From Neobacillus sp. CF12 (lineage in GTDB: Bacteria; Bacillota; Bacilli; Bacillales; Cytobacillaceae): 64,000 nt of DNA. The stretch is from the NCBI RefSeq assembly GCF_030348765.1, contig NZ_JAUCEU010000007.1:372001-436000 (forward strand), given 5' to 3'. Of this stretch, positions 1-8,548 are shown one piece after another (position 1 is the stretch's first letter; each line of letters starts with the position of its first letter). Under the pieces are notes generated by a model. It was not told the origin of the DNA. It ran no database searches and saw nothing but the letters and a program-made list of their open reading frames with translations. The translations under genes were made by a program, and so were the position numbers.

Positions 1-1
1 T

Positions 2-1732
2 GCGGGTAATCAAAATGCTTCGGATGGAAACCAAACAAATAACCAAAATCCAAGACATGTAGCAGACAACACCAACAATGTCAATCCTATGGCTACTTCG
101 CAAAACAATAGAGGTAATGCTGCCAGCCCAGCTCAAAACATAGGAAATGATCAAGGATTATCAGAAGAATACCATGGCCACTTATCTAATCGTCCGGAAA
201 CAAAACAGAAAAAGGAAAAACCCCCTGCCGCGAATAAACGTTATATTCAGGTTCAACTTTTGGGAATTAATGATTTACACGGACAAATAAATGTAACACG
301 TAATGTTGGAGGAAAACCAGCAGGTAGAGCAGATTATTTAGCAGCTTATTTAAAACAAAGGGAAGCCGAGAATAAGAACACACTTCTTGTACAAGCAGGG
401 GATATGGTAGGGGCAAGTCCTCCTGCTTCAGCCCTTTTACAGGATGAGCCTGCAATCGAGATCTTGAACAAACTCGGATTCGATATTGGGACAGTAGGTA
501 ATCATGAATTTGATGAGGGCGTTAAAGAATTACTTCGTCTCGTCAATGGCGGTACTCATGAAGAAACTGGAAACTTTGCCGGAGCAGATTTCCCTTGGGT
601 GGCAGCGAATGTCATCGATCAAAAAACTGGAGAATCCATTTTACCTCCTTATAAAATTCTTAAAGTAAATGGGATGGAAATTGGATTTATCGGTGTCGTA
701 ACCACAGAGACTCCGACGATCGTAGTGCCAAGCGGAGTTGCAGGATTAACCTTCTCTGATGAAGTGGAAGCTATTAATCGTAATGTAGCACAATTAAAAA
801 AGCAAGGAGTTCGATCCATCGTTGTTTTAGCCCACAATCCAGGAACATCAGGTGTGAAAGGTGAAAATCCATCTGGAATGCTTGTCGATATCGCAAATAA
901 GATTGACGACGAAGTAGATATCATTTTTGGTGGACATAATCATGCGTATATGAATGCAACAATCGACAACAAACTAGTAGTCCAATCCTATTCCTATGGT
1001 ACTGCATTCACTGATGTGGATATTGAGATTGACCCGAAAACAAAAGATATCGTTACAAAGAGAGCAGAAATCATTACGACGTTTCAAGAAGGTATAGAAC
1101 CGGATCCAGAAATAGCGAAGATGGTAGCCAGTTACGAAGCAATTGTTGAACCAATTGTTAACAGGGTAATAGGATCCACCTCGGTTAATTTAACAGCGCT
1201 CCGCAATGATAATGGAGAATCCATTCTTGGTGATTTAATAGCTGATGCTCAAAGGCAGGCAATGAAAACAGAATTAGCGATTATGAATCCGGGTGGTATT
1301 CGAGCCGATATTAATCAAGGAGACATTACTTGGGGCGAAATTTACACGGTTCAACCTTTTAATAATGATATGGTTAAAATGACGATGACTGGGCAGCAAA
1401 TACGTGACTTGCTCAATCAACAGTGGGGAACAAAAACAACGATGCTTCAAATTTCTGGATTCTCCTACACATGGGATGAAAATTTACCAGTTGGACAAAA
1501 GGTTGTAAATATCCAACTTGCAGATGGCACCCAAATGGACCCGAATAAAACGTATACGGTAGCAGCAAATGTCTTCCTTGCTGGTGGGGGAGATGGTTTT
1601 ACAGTATTCACGAAAGCGCAAAATAAAGAAATAGGACCTGTTGACTTAGATGTACTAGTAGACTTTATCAGTGCTCAACCAAAACCTTTCACATATGATA
1701 TTGATAACAGAATTCAAAAGATTAGGTATTAG
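2..1732 (+). CDS. Bifunctional metallophosphatase/5'-nucleotidase, 5' end outside window
   Basis: The reading frame is open from base 2 of the window, so the ATG at 89 is probably internal and the gene starts upstream. The first ~50 visible residues form an Asn/Gln-rich linker, which suggests a preceding domain. A calcineurin-like metallophosphatase domain follows, with NDLHG (about 271-285), GDMVGASP, GNHEFD, VLAHN and GGHNHA as metal-binding motifs. The C-terminal 5'-nucleotidase domain carries GDLIADAQR, NPGGIRAD and a GGGDGF substrate loop. The order matches UshA/YfkN/YhcR-type extracellular nucleotidases that release phosphate and nucleosides from nucleotides. No C-terminal sorting signal is visible, since the protein ends IRKIRY-like just after the nucleotidase domain. 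Secretion is inferred, because the signal peptide lies outside. Confidence 0.9.
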   Translation, partial: AGNQNASDGNQTNNQNPRHVADNTNNVNPMATSQNNRGNAASPAQNIGNDQGLSEEYHGHLSNRPETKQKKEKPPAANKRYIQVQLLGINDLHGQINVTRNVGGKPAGRADYLAAYLKQREAENKNTLLVQAGDMVGASPPASALLQDEPAIEILNKLGFDIGTVGNHEFDEGVKELLRLVNGGTHEETGNFAGADFPWVAANVIDQKTGESILPPYKILKVNGMEIGFIGVVTTETPTIVVPSGVAGLTFSDEVEAINRNVAQLKKQGVRSIVVLAHNPGTSGVKGENPSGMLVDIANKIDDEVDIIFGGHNHAYMNATIDNKLVVQSYSYGTAFTDVDIEIDPKTKDIVTKRAEIITTFQEGIEPDPEIAKMVASYEAIVEPIVNRVIGSTSVNLTALRNDNGESILGDLIADAQRQAMKTELAIMNPGGIRADINQGDITWGEIYTVQPFNNDMVKMTMTGQQIRDLLNQQWGTKTTMLQISGFSYTWDENLPVGQKVVNIQLADGTQMDPNKTYTVAANVFLAGGGDGFTVFTKAQNKEIGPVDLDVLVDFISAQPKPFTYDIDNRIQKIRY

Positions 1733-1763
1733 AAGAGAATTAACCATATATTTTTAGAATAAC

Positions 1764-1810
1764 AAAAGCTCCCTCTGAACATGAATCAGAGGGAGCTTTT
1801 ACATTTTTTA
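1764..1810 (+). terminator. Rho-independent terminator of the nucleotidase gene
   Basis: A perfect 15-bp inverted repeat (arms 1764-1778 and 1786-1800, 7-nt loop) lies 31 bp after the stop codon. The arm ends in TTTT and a T-rich tract follows. Confidence 0.9.
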
Positions 1811-2012
1811 TAGATTTTTTCTTTGCTCTCTTCATCAGGGCTTCTTACATCTGGTCTGTCTGGGGTTAGTTCTTCTGATGCTTCCGTTTTTATGGAAATA
1901 GATTATTTGCGTATTTTGATTAAAAATAAAGGACATTTAAAATATTTGTATAAGAGTATATAACATAATCCATTCATATTAATGAAGATATAAAAGAAAA
2001 GGGGATGGGTAT

Positions 2013-3185
2013 ATGAATCAATTTATATCACCTAAGAAGATCTATCATGGCGAAGGTTCTCTTGGTAAATTGACTGAGATTTTACAAGAATATTCTAATA
2101 AAAGTGTCTTCCTTCTGACTGACCCTATGTTAAAAGAATTAGGTGTAATTGAACCAGTTCTACAACAATTAGAACAGCATCGTATCGATGTCCACTTATC
2201 CACCAATGTAATTCCAGAACCATCTTTAGATGTTGGAAATCAGGTTGTTGACGAGATTAGGAAGAGTAAAGCAGGATTAGTAATCGGGATTGGCGGCGGC
2301 AGTGCATTAGACCTGGCGAAGGCTGCTGCAGTGTTAACGGAAAACGATGGTTTTGTGGGGGATTATCTGAATTTGAATGGAAGGAAGAAGTTTTCAAATA
2401 GGGGAATTCCCAAGGTATTAATTCCTACAACATCAGGAACTGGTGCAGAGGTTACCGACATAGCAGTGTTTTCCTTGGAGGATACAAAAGATGTCATTAC
2501 ACATGAATTTTTACTTGCTGATTATGCGATAGTAGACCCTGTATTAACGTACACACTCCCACCAAGAGTTACGGCAGCGAGCGGGATTGACGCCTTTACA
2601 CATGCACTAGAGGCCTTTACTTCTATCAATGCAACTACGATAACGGACACATTGGCGTTAGAGGCCATGCGCAACATTGCTGGGAGTATTAGAACAGCTG
2701 TCTGGAATGGCAGTGATAAATTAGCGAGGGAACAAATGGCACTGGGAAGTTTATTAGCAGGCTTAAGTTTTTATAATGCCGGGGTTGCTGGAGTACATGC
2801 CCTTGCATATCCATTAGGTGGTTTGTTTAAACTCCCTCACGGTGAATCAAATGCTGTATTACTTCCCTATGTTTATGATGATATTTGGCCTGCATGTATA
2901 GAAAAATTGGTCAAAGTAGCTGATATTTTTAAACTATCATCTGAAGGGAAAAGTGATCGTCAACTAGCTCAAGATGTGGTTAAAAGCTTATTAGATTTAG
3001 TGCAAGATGTAGGGCTGCCAACAACCCTGGATTCCTACAATATTCAAAGAAAAGATATTACCATTTTAGCCGAAAACGGAATCAAACAAAAAAGATTATT
3101 AAACAGAAGTCCCAAACCATTTACGATTGGAACAATCGAGAAGATCTATCTAAATGCCCTCGAAGGCAAGTTAACTAATTGTTAG
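2013..3185 (+). CDS. Iron-containing alcohol dehydrogenase
   Basis: This 390-aa protein has the usual length of the group III Fe-dependent alcohol dehydrogenases. The nucleotide-binding GGGS loop is at residues 94-97. The four metal ligands are in canonical spacing: D193 and H197 in GIDAFTHALE, H262 in VHALAYP and H276 in LPHGESN. It should be a cytosolic NAD(P)-dependent alcohol or aldehyde oxidoreductase; the substrate cannot be read from the sequence. The start is the ATG preceded by AAAGGGGATGG. The thioesterase gene follows after 22 bp, so the two probably form an operon that handles an acyl or aldehyde intermediate. That shared role is inference. Confidence 0.9.
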   Translation: MNQFISPKKIYHGEGSLGKLTEILQEYSNKSVFLLTDPMLKELGVIEPVLQQLEQHRIDVHLSTNVIPEPSLDVGNQVVDEIRKSKAGLVIGIGGGSALDLAKAAAVLTENDGFVGDYLNLNGRKKFSNRGIPKVLIPTTSGTGAEVTDIAVFSLEDTKDVITHEFLLADYAIVDPVLTYTLPPRVTAASGIDAFTHALEAFTSINATTITDTLALEAMRNIAGSIRTAVWNGSDKLAREQMALGSLLAGLSFYNAGVAGVHALAYPLGGLFKLPHGESNAVLLPYVYDDIWPACIEKLVKVADIFKLSSEGKSDRQLAQDVVKSLLDLVQDVGLPTTLDSYNIQRKDITILAENGIKQKRLLNRSPKPFTIGTIEKIYLNALEGKLTNC

Positions 3186-3207
3186 CAGGAAAAGAAAGGT
3201 GGATACG

Positions 3208-3609
3208 ATGTATAAAAAATCAATTGAGCCTCGCGTATCAGAAACAGATGGAGTTGGTCATATCAATAATACAACAATCCCAGTATGGTTCGAAGCGGCC
3301 CGAAATAAAATATTTAAATTGTTTACCCCTGATGATTCTTTTGCAAATTGGAAGATTATTATTTTAAATATGAACGTGGAATATATAAAGCAAATTTATT
3401 TTGGGAGAAACGTTGAAGTTTATGTATGGGTAAAGAGGATTGGAAATTCCAGTTTAGTATTGTATGAGGAGATCCACCAGGATGGGCAGGTTTGTGCGAT
3501 AGATACGGTGACATATGTGAATTTTAACCTCGAAACTCAGAAATCAGAACCTATTCCGGAAGAGATAAGAATTGAATTAGAGCGACACTATTATCAAGAA
3601 AGTGTATAA
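3208..3609 (+). CDS. Acyl-CoA thioesterase, hot-dog fold (4HBT/YbgC-like)
   Basis: A 133-aa hot-dog protein with the family signature region ETDGVGHINNTT near residue 12, in which D and H/N correspond to the active-site segment of YbgC/FadM-type thioesterases. The ATG at 3208 is chosen because GAAAGGTGG lies 5-6 bases upstream; an in-frame GTG at 3199 lies inside that ribosome binding site. It would hydrolyse an acyl-CoA in the cytosol; chain length is not predictable. It is the second gene of the probable operon with the iron alcohol dehydrogenase and ends at a strong bidirectional terminator. Confidence 0.82.
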   Translation: MYKKSIEPRVSETDGVGHINNTTIPVWFEAARNKIFKLFTPDDSFANWKIIILNMNVEYIKQIYFGRNVEVYVWVKRIGNSSLVLYEEIHQDGQVCAIDTVTYVNFNLETQKSEPIPEEIRIELERHYYQESV

Positions 3610-3610
3610 A

Positions 3611-3660
3611 AAAGTGACAGACACCGTCCAAAAAATTGGAGGGTGCCTGTCACTTTTTTT
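3611..3660. terminator. Bidirectional terminator between thioesterase and pepF
   Basis: Arms 3611-3626 and 3640-3656 pair at about 14 of 16 positions (GTGACAGACACC against GGTGCCTGTCAC). There is an A-run before and a T-run after, so it can serve the convergent genes on both strands. The T-run is also the 3' end of pepF. Confidence 0.85.
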
Positions 3661-5473
3661 ACGAATATGATTTTTCTAATTCATCTATTAATGAACCAAC
3701 ATAAGCAACTGCTTTGCGTACTGGGTCAGGTGTGGACATATCTACGCCAGCACGTTTTAATAGCTCCAGAGGCTTCATTGTCCCTCCTGCACGAAGAACC
3801 TCTAACCAGCGCTCAACGACAGGCTGACCTTCTTCCTGAATTAATTGAGCTACTGCCGTGGAGGCAGTCAAACCAGCAGAATAGGTGTATGGATATAAGC
3901 CCATGTAATAGTGTGGCTGGCGCATCCACGTTAAGCTTGCACCTTCATCGATTTCCACGGTCTCACCCCAGAACTCTGAAAGTACAGCGCTAGTCACATC
4001 AGAAAGTGTATTCGCAGTTAGTGCTTTTCCGCTTTCTGCTAACGCATACACTCTGCGCTGATACTCAGCCTCCAGTAAATGAGTGACAAAATTATGGTAA
4101 TACGTTCCTAACAGTTGAAGGACCACCCAGCGGCGCATTTGTTTGTCTTCATGTTTTGCCAATAGGTGAATCCCTAATAAAAGCTCATTCATCGTTGATG
4201 GGGCTTCGATGAAATACATGGACGGGCGAACATTCATGATTCTCTGGTTTTTATTTGCCAAGTAAAAATGTCCAGCGTGCCCGAATTCATGTGCTAGTGT
4301 GAAACACCCGCGCATATTATCCTGCCATGTAACCAAAATGTAGGGGTGTGCTCCATAGGGACTTGAGCAGAAGGCACCAGTGGATTTCCCAATATTATCT
4401 GCCAGATCAACCCAGCGATCTTTAAATCCCTTTTCAATAATGTCACCGTATTCTGGTCCCATAACTTTCAAAGATTCCATAATAAGTTGACTAGCTTCCT
4501 CATAAGTTGTTTCAGGATTAAAATCAGGATCTAATGGTGCTTTCAGATCACAAAAACGCATGACATCAAGACCTAAAGCCTTTTTCTTTAGCATGGCAAA
4601 TCGTCGCATGTGAGGTGCCAGCTCTTTAAAAATAATATCGATTTGATTGTTGTACATTTCTAAAGTTACTTGATGTGGTTCAAGCAGCATTTCTTCTACT
4701 GATGGATAGTTTCTTAAACGAGAAAGGGTAACTTGTTTTTTTACTTCAGCAGAATAGGCTGCTGCGATTGTGTTTTTATATTGTTTTAGCGTCGAAACGA
4801 AAGAATCATAGGCCTTTCTGCGCGTGTCTGTATCTGCAGAAAACTCGTAACGGTTTTCAAATAACGCAAAGGATACTGGTAATTCGTTTCCTTCAACATC
4901 AGCGATAGGTTCAAAATCCATGTCTGCTAATTTTGCCATGCTATAAACGGTATAAGGGGCACCATGGACCTCACCTAACGCAGCTAATACTTCTTCCGTT
5001 TCTGGTGAAAGTCGATGTTTTTTCGTTTCGAGCAGTTCAAGTAAATCTTTTTTGAAAGGCTTAAGCTCAGGTTCCGCTTGAAGATACTTCTCAAGGGTTC
5101 CTTCTTCTAGCGAAAGTATCTCAGAATTAATAAATGATAATGAAGCGATCATTTTTGTTCGTAATGCAGTTAATTTAGCTGAATTTGCCTGGTTAACCGG
5201 GTCTGTCCCATCAGCCGATTGCTTTAAACTTGCATAAGTTGATGCTTTGACCATTTTCATCAAAAGTTGTTCTTGAGCAAGTAAGCAATTTAATAAGTTT
5301 TTTGAACTAGTATGTAACGTACCTTTAAAATCCTCTATCTTTGTTACATCTAGTTCAATCACAGCAAGTTCATTTTCCCATGCCTGTTCTGACACGAATA
5401 GATCATCTAATTTCCATGTTAATTCCTCTTGAACCTCTGACCGCGTTAGCCGCTTTTCAACTGTTTTTTCCAT
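3659..5473 (-). CDS. pepF: Oligoendopeptidase F, M3B family
   Basis: A 604-aa zinc metallopeptidase. The HEFGH zinc-binding/catalytic motif (in FTLAHEFGHAGH) is near residue 395, with the family's downstream Glu in the EAPSTMNELLL segment. Length and the N-terminal helical PepF domain match oligoendopeptidase F, a cytosolic enzyme that degrades peptides of about 7-17 residues. The ATG at 5473 has an AGGAGGAG ribosome binding site. It is monocistronic: a bidirectional terminator lies at its 3' end and a separate terminator follows rluF upstream. No residue of the active site appears lost. Confidence 0.95.
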   Translation of the reverse strand: MEKTVEKRLTRSEVQEELTWKLDDLFVSEQAWENELAVIELDVTKIEDFKGTLHTSSKNLLNCLLAQEQLLMKMVKASTYASLKQSADGTDPVNQANSAKLTALRTKMIASLSFINSEILSLEEGTLEKYLQAEPELKPFKKDLLELLETKKHRLSPETEEVLAALGEVHGAPYTVYSMAKLADMDFEPIADVEGNELPVSFALFENRYEFSADTDTRRKAYDSFVSTLKQYKNTIAAAYSAEVKKQVTLSRLRNYPSVEEMLLEPHQVTLEMYNNQIDIIFKELAPHMRRFAMLKKKALGLDVMRFCDLKAPLDPDFNPETTYEEASQLIMESLKVMGPEYGDIIEKGFKDRWVDLADNIGKSTGAFCSSPYGAHPYILVTWQDNMRGCFTLAHEFGHAGHFYLANKNQRIMNVRPSMYFIEAPSTMNELLLGIHLLAKHEDKQMRRWVVLQLLGTYYHNFVTHLLEAEYQRRVYALAESGKALTANTLSDVTSAVLSEFWGETVEIDEGASLTWMRQPHYYMGLYPYTYSAGLTASTAVAQLIQEEGQPVVERWLEVLRAGGTMKPLELLKRAGVDMSTPDPVRKAVAYVGSLIDELEKSYS

Positions 5474-5544
5474 CTAGTATCTCCTCCTAAAAATCCTTCG
5501 CCTTCCTAAGTAATAGTTTATATTATTTGAATATTAAAGCAACT

Positions 5545-5585
5545 AAAAAATGGAGTCATACCGTTTAAGGTTTGACTCCATTTTT
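5545..5585 (-). terminator. Terminator of the pseudouridine synthase gene
   Basis: Read on the minus strand, a 13-bp inverted repeat (arms 5573-5585 and 5546-5558) begins at the stop codon and ends in a run of six T (5545-5550). Confidence 0.88.
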
Positions 5586-6301
5586 CACCATTCTTTAGGT
5601 TCATAATTAAGATCACTAAATAATTGATTTTTTTCTTTCTTCGTTAAATCTCTCCATTGTCCAATAGGGAGGTTTCCCAAGTGGATATTCATAATCCGAA
5701 TTCGTTGGAGACGAACAACTGAAAACCCTAGAGCAGAACACATCCGTCGGATTTGACGATTTAACCCTTGTGTTAAGATAATCTTAAAAACAAATTTAGA
5801 TAATTGTTCCACCTTACAGGGTAGTGTTTTCGTATCTAGGATTCTAACTCCTTCTGACATCTTTTTTAAGAACTCCGAAGTAATTGGCTTATCAACCGTA
5901 ACGAAATACTCTTTTTCATGTTTATTTTCTGCACGCAGTATTTCATTAACGATATCACCATCATTTGTGAGAAGGATTAGCCCATCGGAATCCTTGTCAA
6001 GTCTTCCGATGTTAAAAATTCGTAGTGGGTGGTTGACTAAATCAATGATATTTCCTTTAATATGTTTCTCGGTTGTACTTGTGATCCCCACCGGCTTATT
6101 TAGGGCAATGTAGACATAATTTTTGGCTACTCTGATGGTTTCACCATTTACACGAACCACATCACCAGGCTCGACTTGACTGCCAACCTTAGCAATCTTC
6201 CCGTTAATGGTAACTCTTCCTTCTTCTATCCATTTATCCGCTCCGCGCCTTGATGTTTTTCCAGACTCAGAGATAAATTTATTTAATCGCAGGTTAAACA
6301 C
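5585..6301 (-). CDS. rluF: 23S rRNA pseudouridine synthase, RluF-like
   Basis: An N-terminal S4 RNA-binding domain (residues 3-55) is followed by an RsuA/RluB-type catalytic domain with [10 protein letters not shown] at 99-108; D102 is the expected catalytic Asp. Overall it resembles RluF, which modifies 23S rRNA near position 2604, although RluB/E-type sites cannot be excluded. The start is uncertain. The GTG at 6301 sits one base after AAGGA, too close for a normal ribosome binding site. A CTG three codons later (6290-6292) would give the family-typical [12 protein letters not shown]-terminus with a spacing of about 10. No other in-frame ATG is available there. It is a single-gene transcript with its own terminator. 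Confidence 0.85.
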   Translation of the reverse strand: MFNLRLNKFISESGKTSRRGADKWIEEGRVTINGKIAKVGSQVEPGDVVRVNGETIRVAKNYVYIALNKPVGITSTTEKHIKGNIIDLVNHPLRIFNIGRLDKDSDGLILLTNDGDIVNEILRAENKHEKEYFVTVDKPITSEFLKKMSEGVRILDTKTLPCKVEQLSKFVFKIILTQGLNRQIRRMCSALGFSVVRLQRIRIMNIHLGNLPIGQWRDLTKKEKNQLFSDLNYEPKEW

Positions 6302-6496
6302 ATCCTTAATGGCTTGAATTATGTTCTTAGAATACTTAACCCAAAGCTTAATTTCAAGGTTAAGTTGATTTAATGTTTACCATTTCCAACTTTTTTTCGC
6401 ATCTGTTATAAAGTTCGAAGAGGGGAAAAAGGTTTCTCTAGACCCACTAGTTGTTTTTGTTCAATAATATAAATAGAGAAGAAGAGGGTGATAAAA

Positions 6497-7369
6497 ATGA
6501 TAGAAGAACAAGGTTTTTTGGATTTAAAAAGAGGAGAGCGCGGAGCCATAATAAGTATTATTGCTTATATTTGCTTGTCCGCATTAAAACTAGCCGTAGG
6601 ATTTACAGCAAATTCGGCAGCATTGAAAGCAGACGGCTTGAATAATGTAACCGATATTGTTGCTTCGGTTGCTGTTCTTATTGGTCTTAAATTATCGCAA
6701 AGGCCGGCAGATGACGACCACCCTTATGGGCACTGGAAAGCAGAAACGGTTGCTTCAATGGTTGCGTCCTTTATTATGATGGCAGTGGGTCTGAAAGTTG
6801 CATACGATGCTATTTTTAGTATTTTTTATGCACAAAATGAATCTCCTGATGTAATCTCCGCCTGGACGGGACTATTTTGTGCATTCATTATGTACCTTGT
6901 TTATCGCTATAATAAAAAACTGGCAAAAGAAATAAACAGCCAATCTGTTATGGCTGCAGCAAAGGATAATCTATCTGATGCATGGGTAAGTGTGGGTACG
7001 TTCGTTGGGATTATCGGTTCACAGTTTGGTCTGCCGTGGCTGGATCCTTTAGCAGCAGTACTAGTAGGATTCCTCATTTGCAAAACTGCCTGGGATATTT
7101 TTAAGGAAGCGTCCCTCTATTTAACAGATGGATTTGATGAAAAGGAAATAGAAATATATAAACAGACTATTCATCAGTGTCAGGGAGTTAAAGGGGTGAA
7201 GGAAATAAAAGCGAGGAATTATGGAAATAACGTAGTTGTTGATGTTGTTATCCTCGTTAATTCCACTTTAGATGTAAAGAGCGCACATGATATTGCTACA
7301 AAAGTAGAAGATGAATTAATTGCAAAACATCAAGTTTATGACGTACATGTACATGTTGAACCTAAATAA
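6497..7369 (+). CDS. Cation diffusion facilitator, probable Mn2+ exporter (MneS/YeaB-like)
   Basis: A 290-aa protein with six predicted transmembrane helices and a C-terminal cytoplasmic ferredoxin-like domain ending DVHVHVEPK. The transport-site residues are N49 and D53 in TM2 (ADGLNNVTD) and D157 and D161 in TM5 (KDNLSD). This N-D-D-D set is the signature reported for manganese CDFs such as pneumococcal MntE, whereas zinc exporters usually have H/D-D-H-D. It resembles B. subtilis YeaB (MneS). Proton-coupled Mn2+ efflux at the plasma membrane is therefore likely. The ATG at 6497 has GAAGAGGGTG upstream; the GTG at 6488 lies in that site. No MntR box was identified. Confidence 0.87.
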   Translation: MIEEQGFLDLKRGERGAIISIIAYICLSALKLAVGFTANSAALKADGLNNVTDIVASVAVLIGLKLSQRPADDDHPYGHWKAETVASMVASFIMMAVGLKVAYDAIFSIFYAQNESPDVISAWTGLFCAFIMYLVYRYNKKLAKEINSQSVMAAAKDNLSDAWVSVGTFVGIIGSQFGLPWLDPLAAVLVGFLICKTAWDIFKEASLYLTDGFDEKEIEIYKQTIHQCQGVKGVKEIKARNYGNNVVVDVVILVNSTLDVKSAHDIATKVEDELIAKHQVYDVHVHVEPK

Positions 7370-7383
7370 AAACCATACATATG

Positions 7384-7430
7384 GAAAACAAAAAAGGAAG
7401 GAGTTTTTATGCTCCATTCCTTTTTGTTTT
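7384..7430. terminator. Bidirectional terminator between CDF and tetR genes
   Basis: An imperfect hairpin (AACAAAAAAGGAAGGAG against CTCCATTCCTTTTTGTTTT) has A-runs before and T-runs after, between convergent genes. Confidence 0.8.
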
Positions 7431-7443
7431 CTACTCAATCTAT

Positions 7444-8361
7444 TTATTCTTCTTCGGCTTGCTCCAACTGTTGAAAGAAAACGGTGGTGATTTCGTTGAG
7501 TTGGTCTAGCTCTTTTTGCCAGATTAAAGCTGGGTTGTTTTGTAATGTTTGTATGGCACTTTCGATTAGGAATTTTCTTGGTGCTCTGGTATGCAAGATT
7601 TCTTCTTGAATGAAATCTATCAGTTCATGATACTTTTCCTGATCATTTCTTTCAGGGAAGTATTTTACAATCGAATTTCTCATGGGACCTACTATTTTAT
7701 AAAATTGATCCATTAATTCATGATTATTTTTATGTCGTCCTGGGAGCCATTTTTCTAATAGTTCAGGTTCATGAATTTGCTCTCCAGCCTCTGCCACCTC
7801 AGCAACCATATTTACTAAGCGGTTCACACTATAACGGACCACCTTGCTTATTTGCTCATGAGAGTCTGTCGCCATGCGATTGTACTGGAGATTATTCTGT
7901 AATAGCCCCTGAAACATAATGGCACAATCTAATAAGTATGGCCTATTCATTTCACCAAAAATATCAATAAACCTTCCAACCATCCAGCGAATTGAACGCA
8001 GCCGTGCTACACGAATATATTGTTTCAAATCAGTGTCATTTGTGGCCAGTACTTCTTCGTAAAGAGCAATAAGTTTATTTTTTCTATTAGACATCATTTG
8101 CATTTCTATTTGTTTAATAAAGATCTCAATATCTGAAGGATTTTTCCCCATTAATAATTCATTTCTATCTTTTTCGAGTTTTTTGGAAATTGTTTTGTAA
8201 ATCGCGATTAATAATTCGCTTTTAGATGAAAAGTATTTATAAAAAGTTCCTTTTGAGATCCCGCTAAAATCTAAAATATCTTGAATTGACGTTGCTTGAA
8301 ATCCTTTTTCAATAAATAATTGATGAGCCTTATTTATAACATGCTGTTTACGTTCATTCAT
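7444..8361 (-). CDS. TetR/AcrR family regulator of the divergent MFS pump
   Basis: The N-terminal TetR helix-turn-helix covers residues 22-44 (ATSIQDILDFSGISKGTFYK). At 305 aa the protein is about 100 residues longer than most TetR proteins, with an extended helical C-terminal ligand-binding half. It is transcribed divergently from an MFS drug exporter across a 187-bp gap containing repeats, so local repression of that exporter with relief by an effluxed compound is the natural inference. The ATG at 8361 follows AGGTG. The ligand is unknown. Confidence 0.85.
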   Translation of the reverse strand: MNERKQHVINKAHQLFIEKGFQATSIQDILDFSGISKGTFYKYFSSKSELLIAIYKTISKKLEKDRNELLMGKNPSDIEIFIKQIEMQMMSNRKNKLIALYEEVLATNDTDLKQYIRVARLRSIRWMVGRFIDIFGEMNRPYLLDCAIMFQGLLQNNLQYNRMATDSHEQISKVVRYSVNRLVNMVAEVAEAGEQIHEPELLEKWLPGRHKNNHELMDQFYKIVGPMRNSIVKYFPERNDQEKYHELIDFIQEEILHTRAPRKFLIESAIQTLQNNPALIWQKELDQLNEITTVFFQQLEQAEEE

Positions 8362-8382
8362 TTTATCACCTATAATCCGAAT

Positions 8383-8448
8383 TATACTACCTGTATAAAA
8401 ATATACTACATTATCTAGACATTCATTACAAACCCATTATTTTGTAGT
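8383..8448. promoter_or_regulatory. Candidate TetR operator region
   Basis: TATACTAC occurs twice as a direct repeat 19 bp apart (8383-8390 and 8402-8409). ACTACA (8405-8410) is mirrored by TGTAGT (8443-8448). On the minus strand TATAAT (8381-8386) would be the regulator's own -10 box. This is an operator assignment by position only. Confidence 0.4.
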
Positions 8449-8457
8449 GTTTTTTGA

Positions 8458-8486
8458 TTGCAAAAAATGAACTCTCGGTATATTAT
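8458..8486 (+). promoter_or_regulatory. Sigma-A promoter of the MFS pump gene
   Basis: -35 TTGCAA (8458-8463) and -10 TATTAT (8481-8486) are separated by exactly 17 bp. They lie 62 bp upstream of the MFS start codon. Confidence 0.65.
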
Positions 8487-8548
8487 TAATAAAGCATGGA
8501 ACAAGTGTATAAAAAAATGTACAAAGGGTTTATAGGGGGTAAATAACT

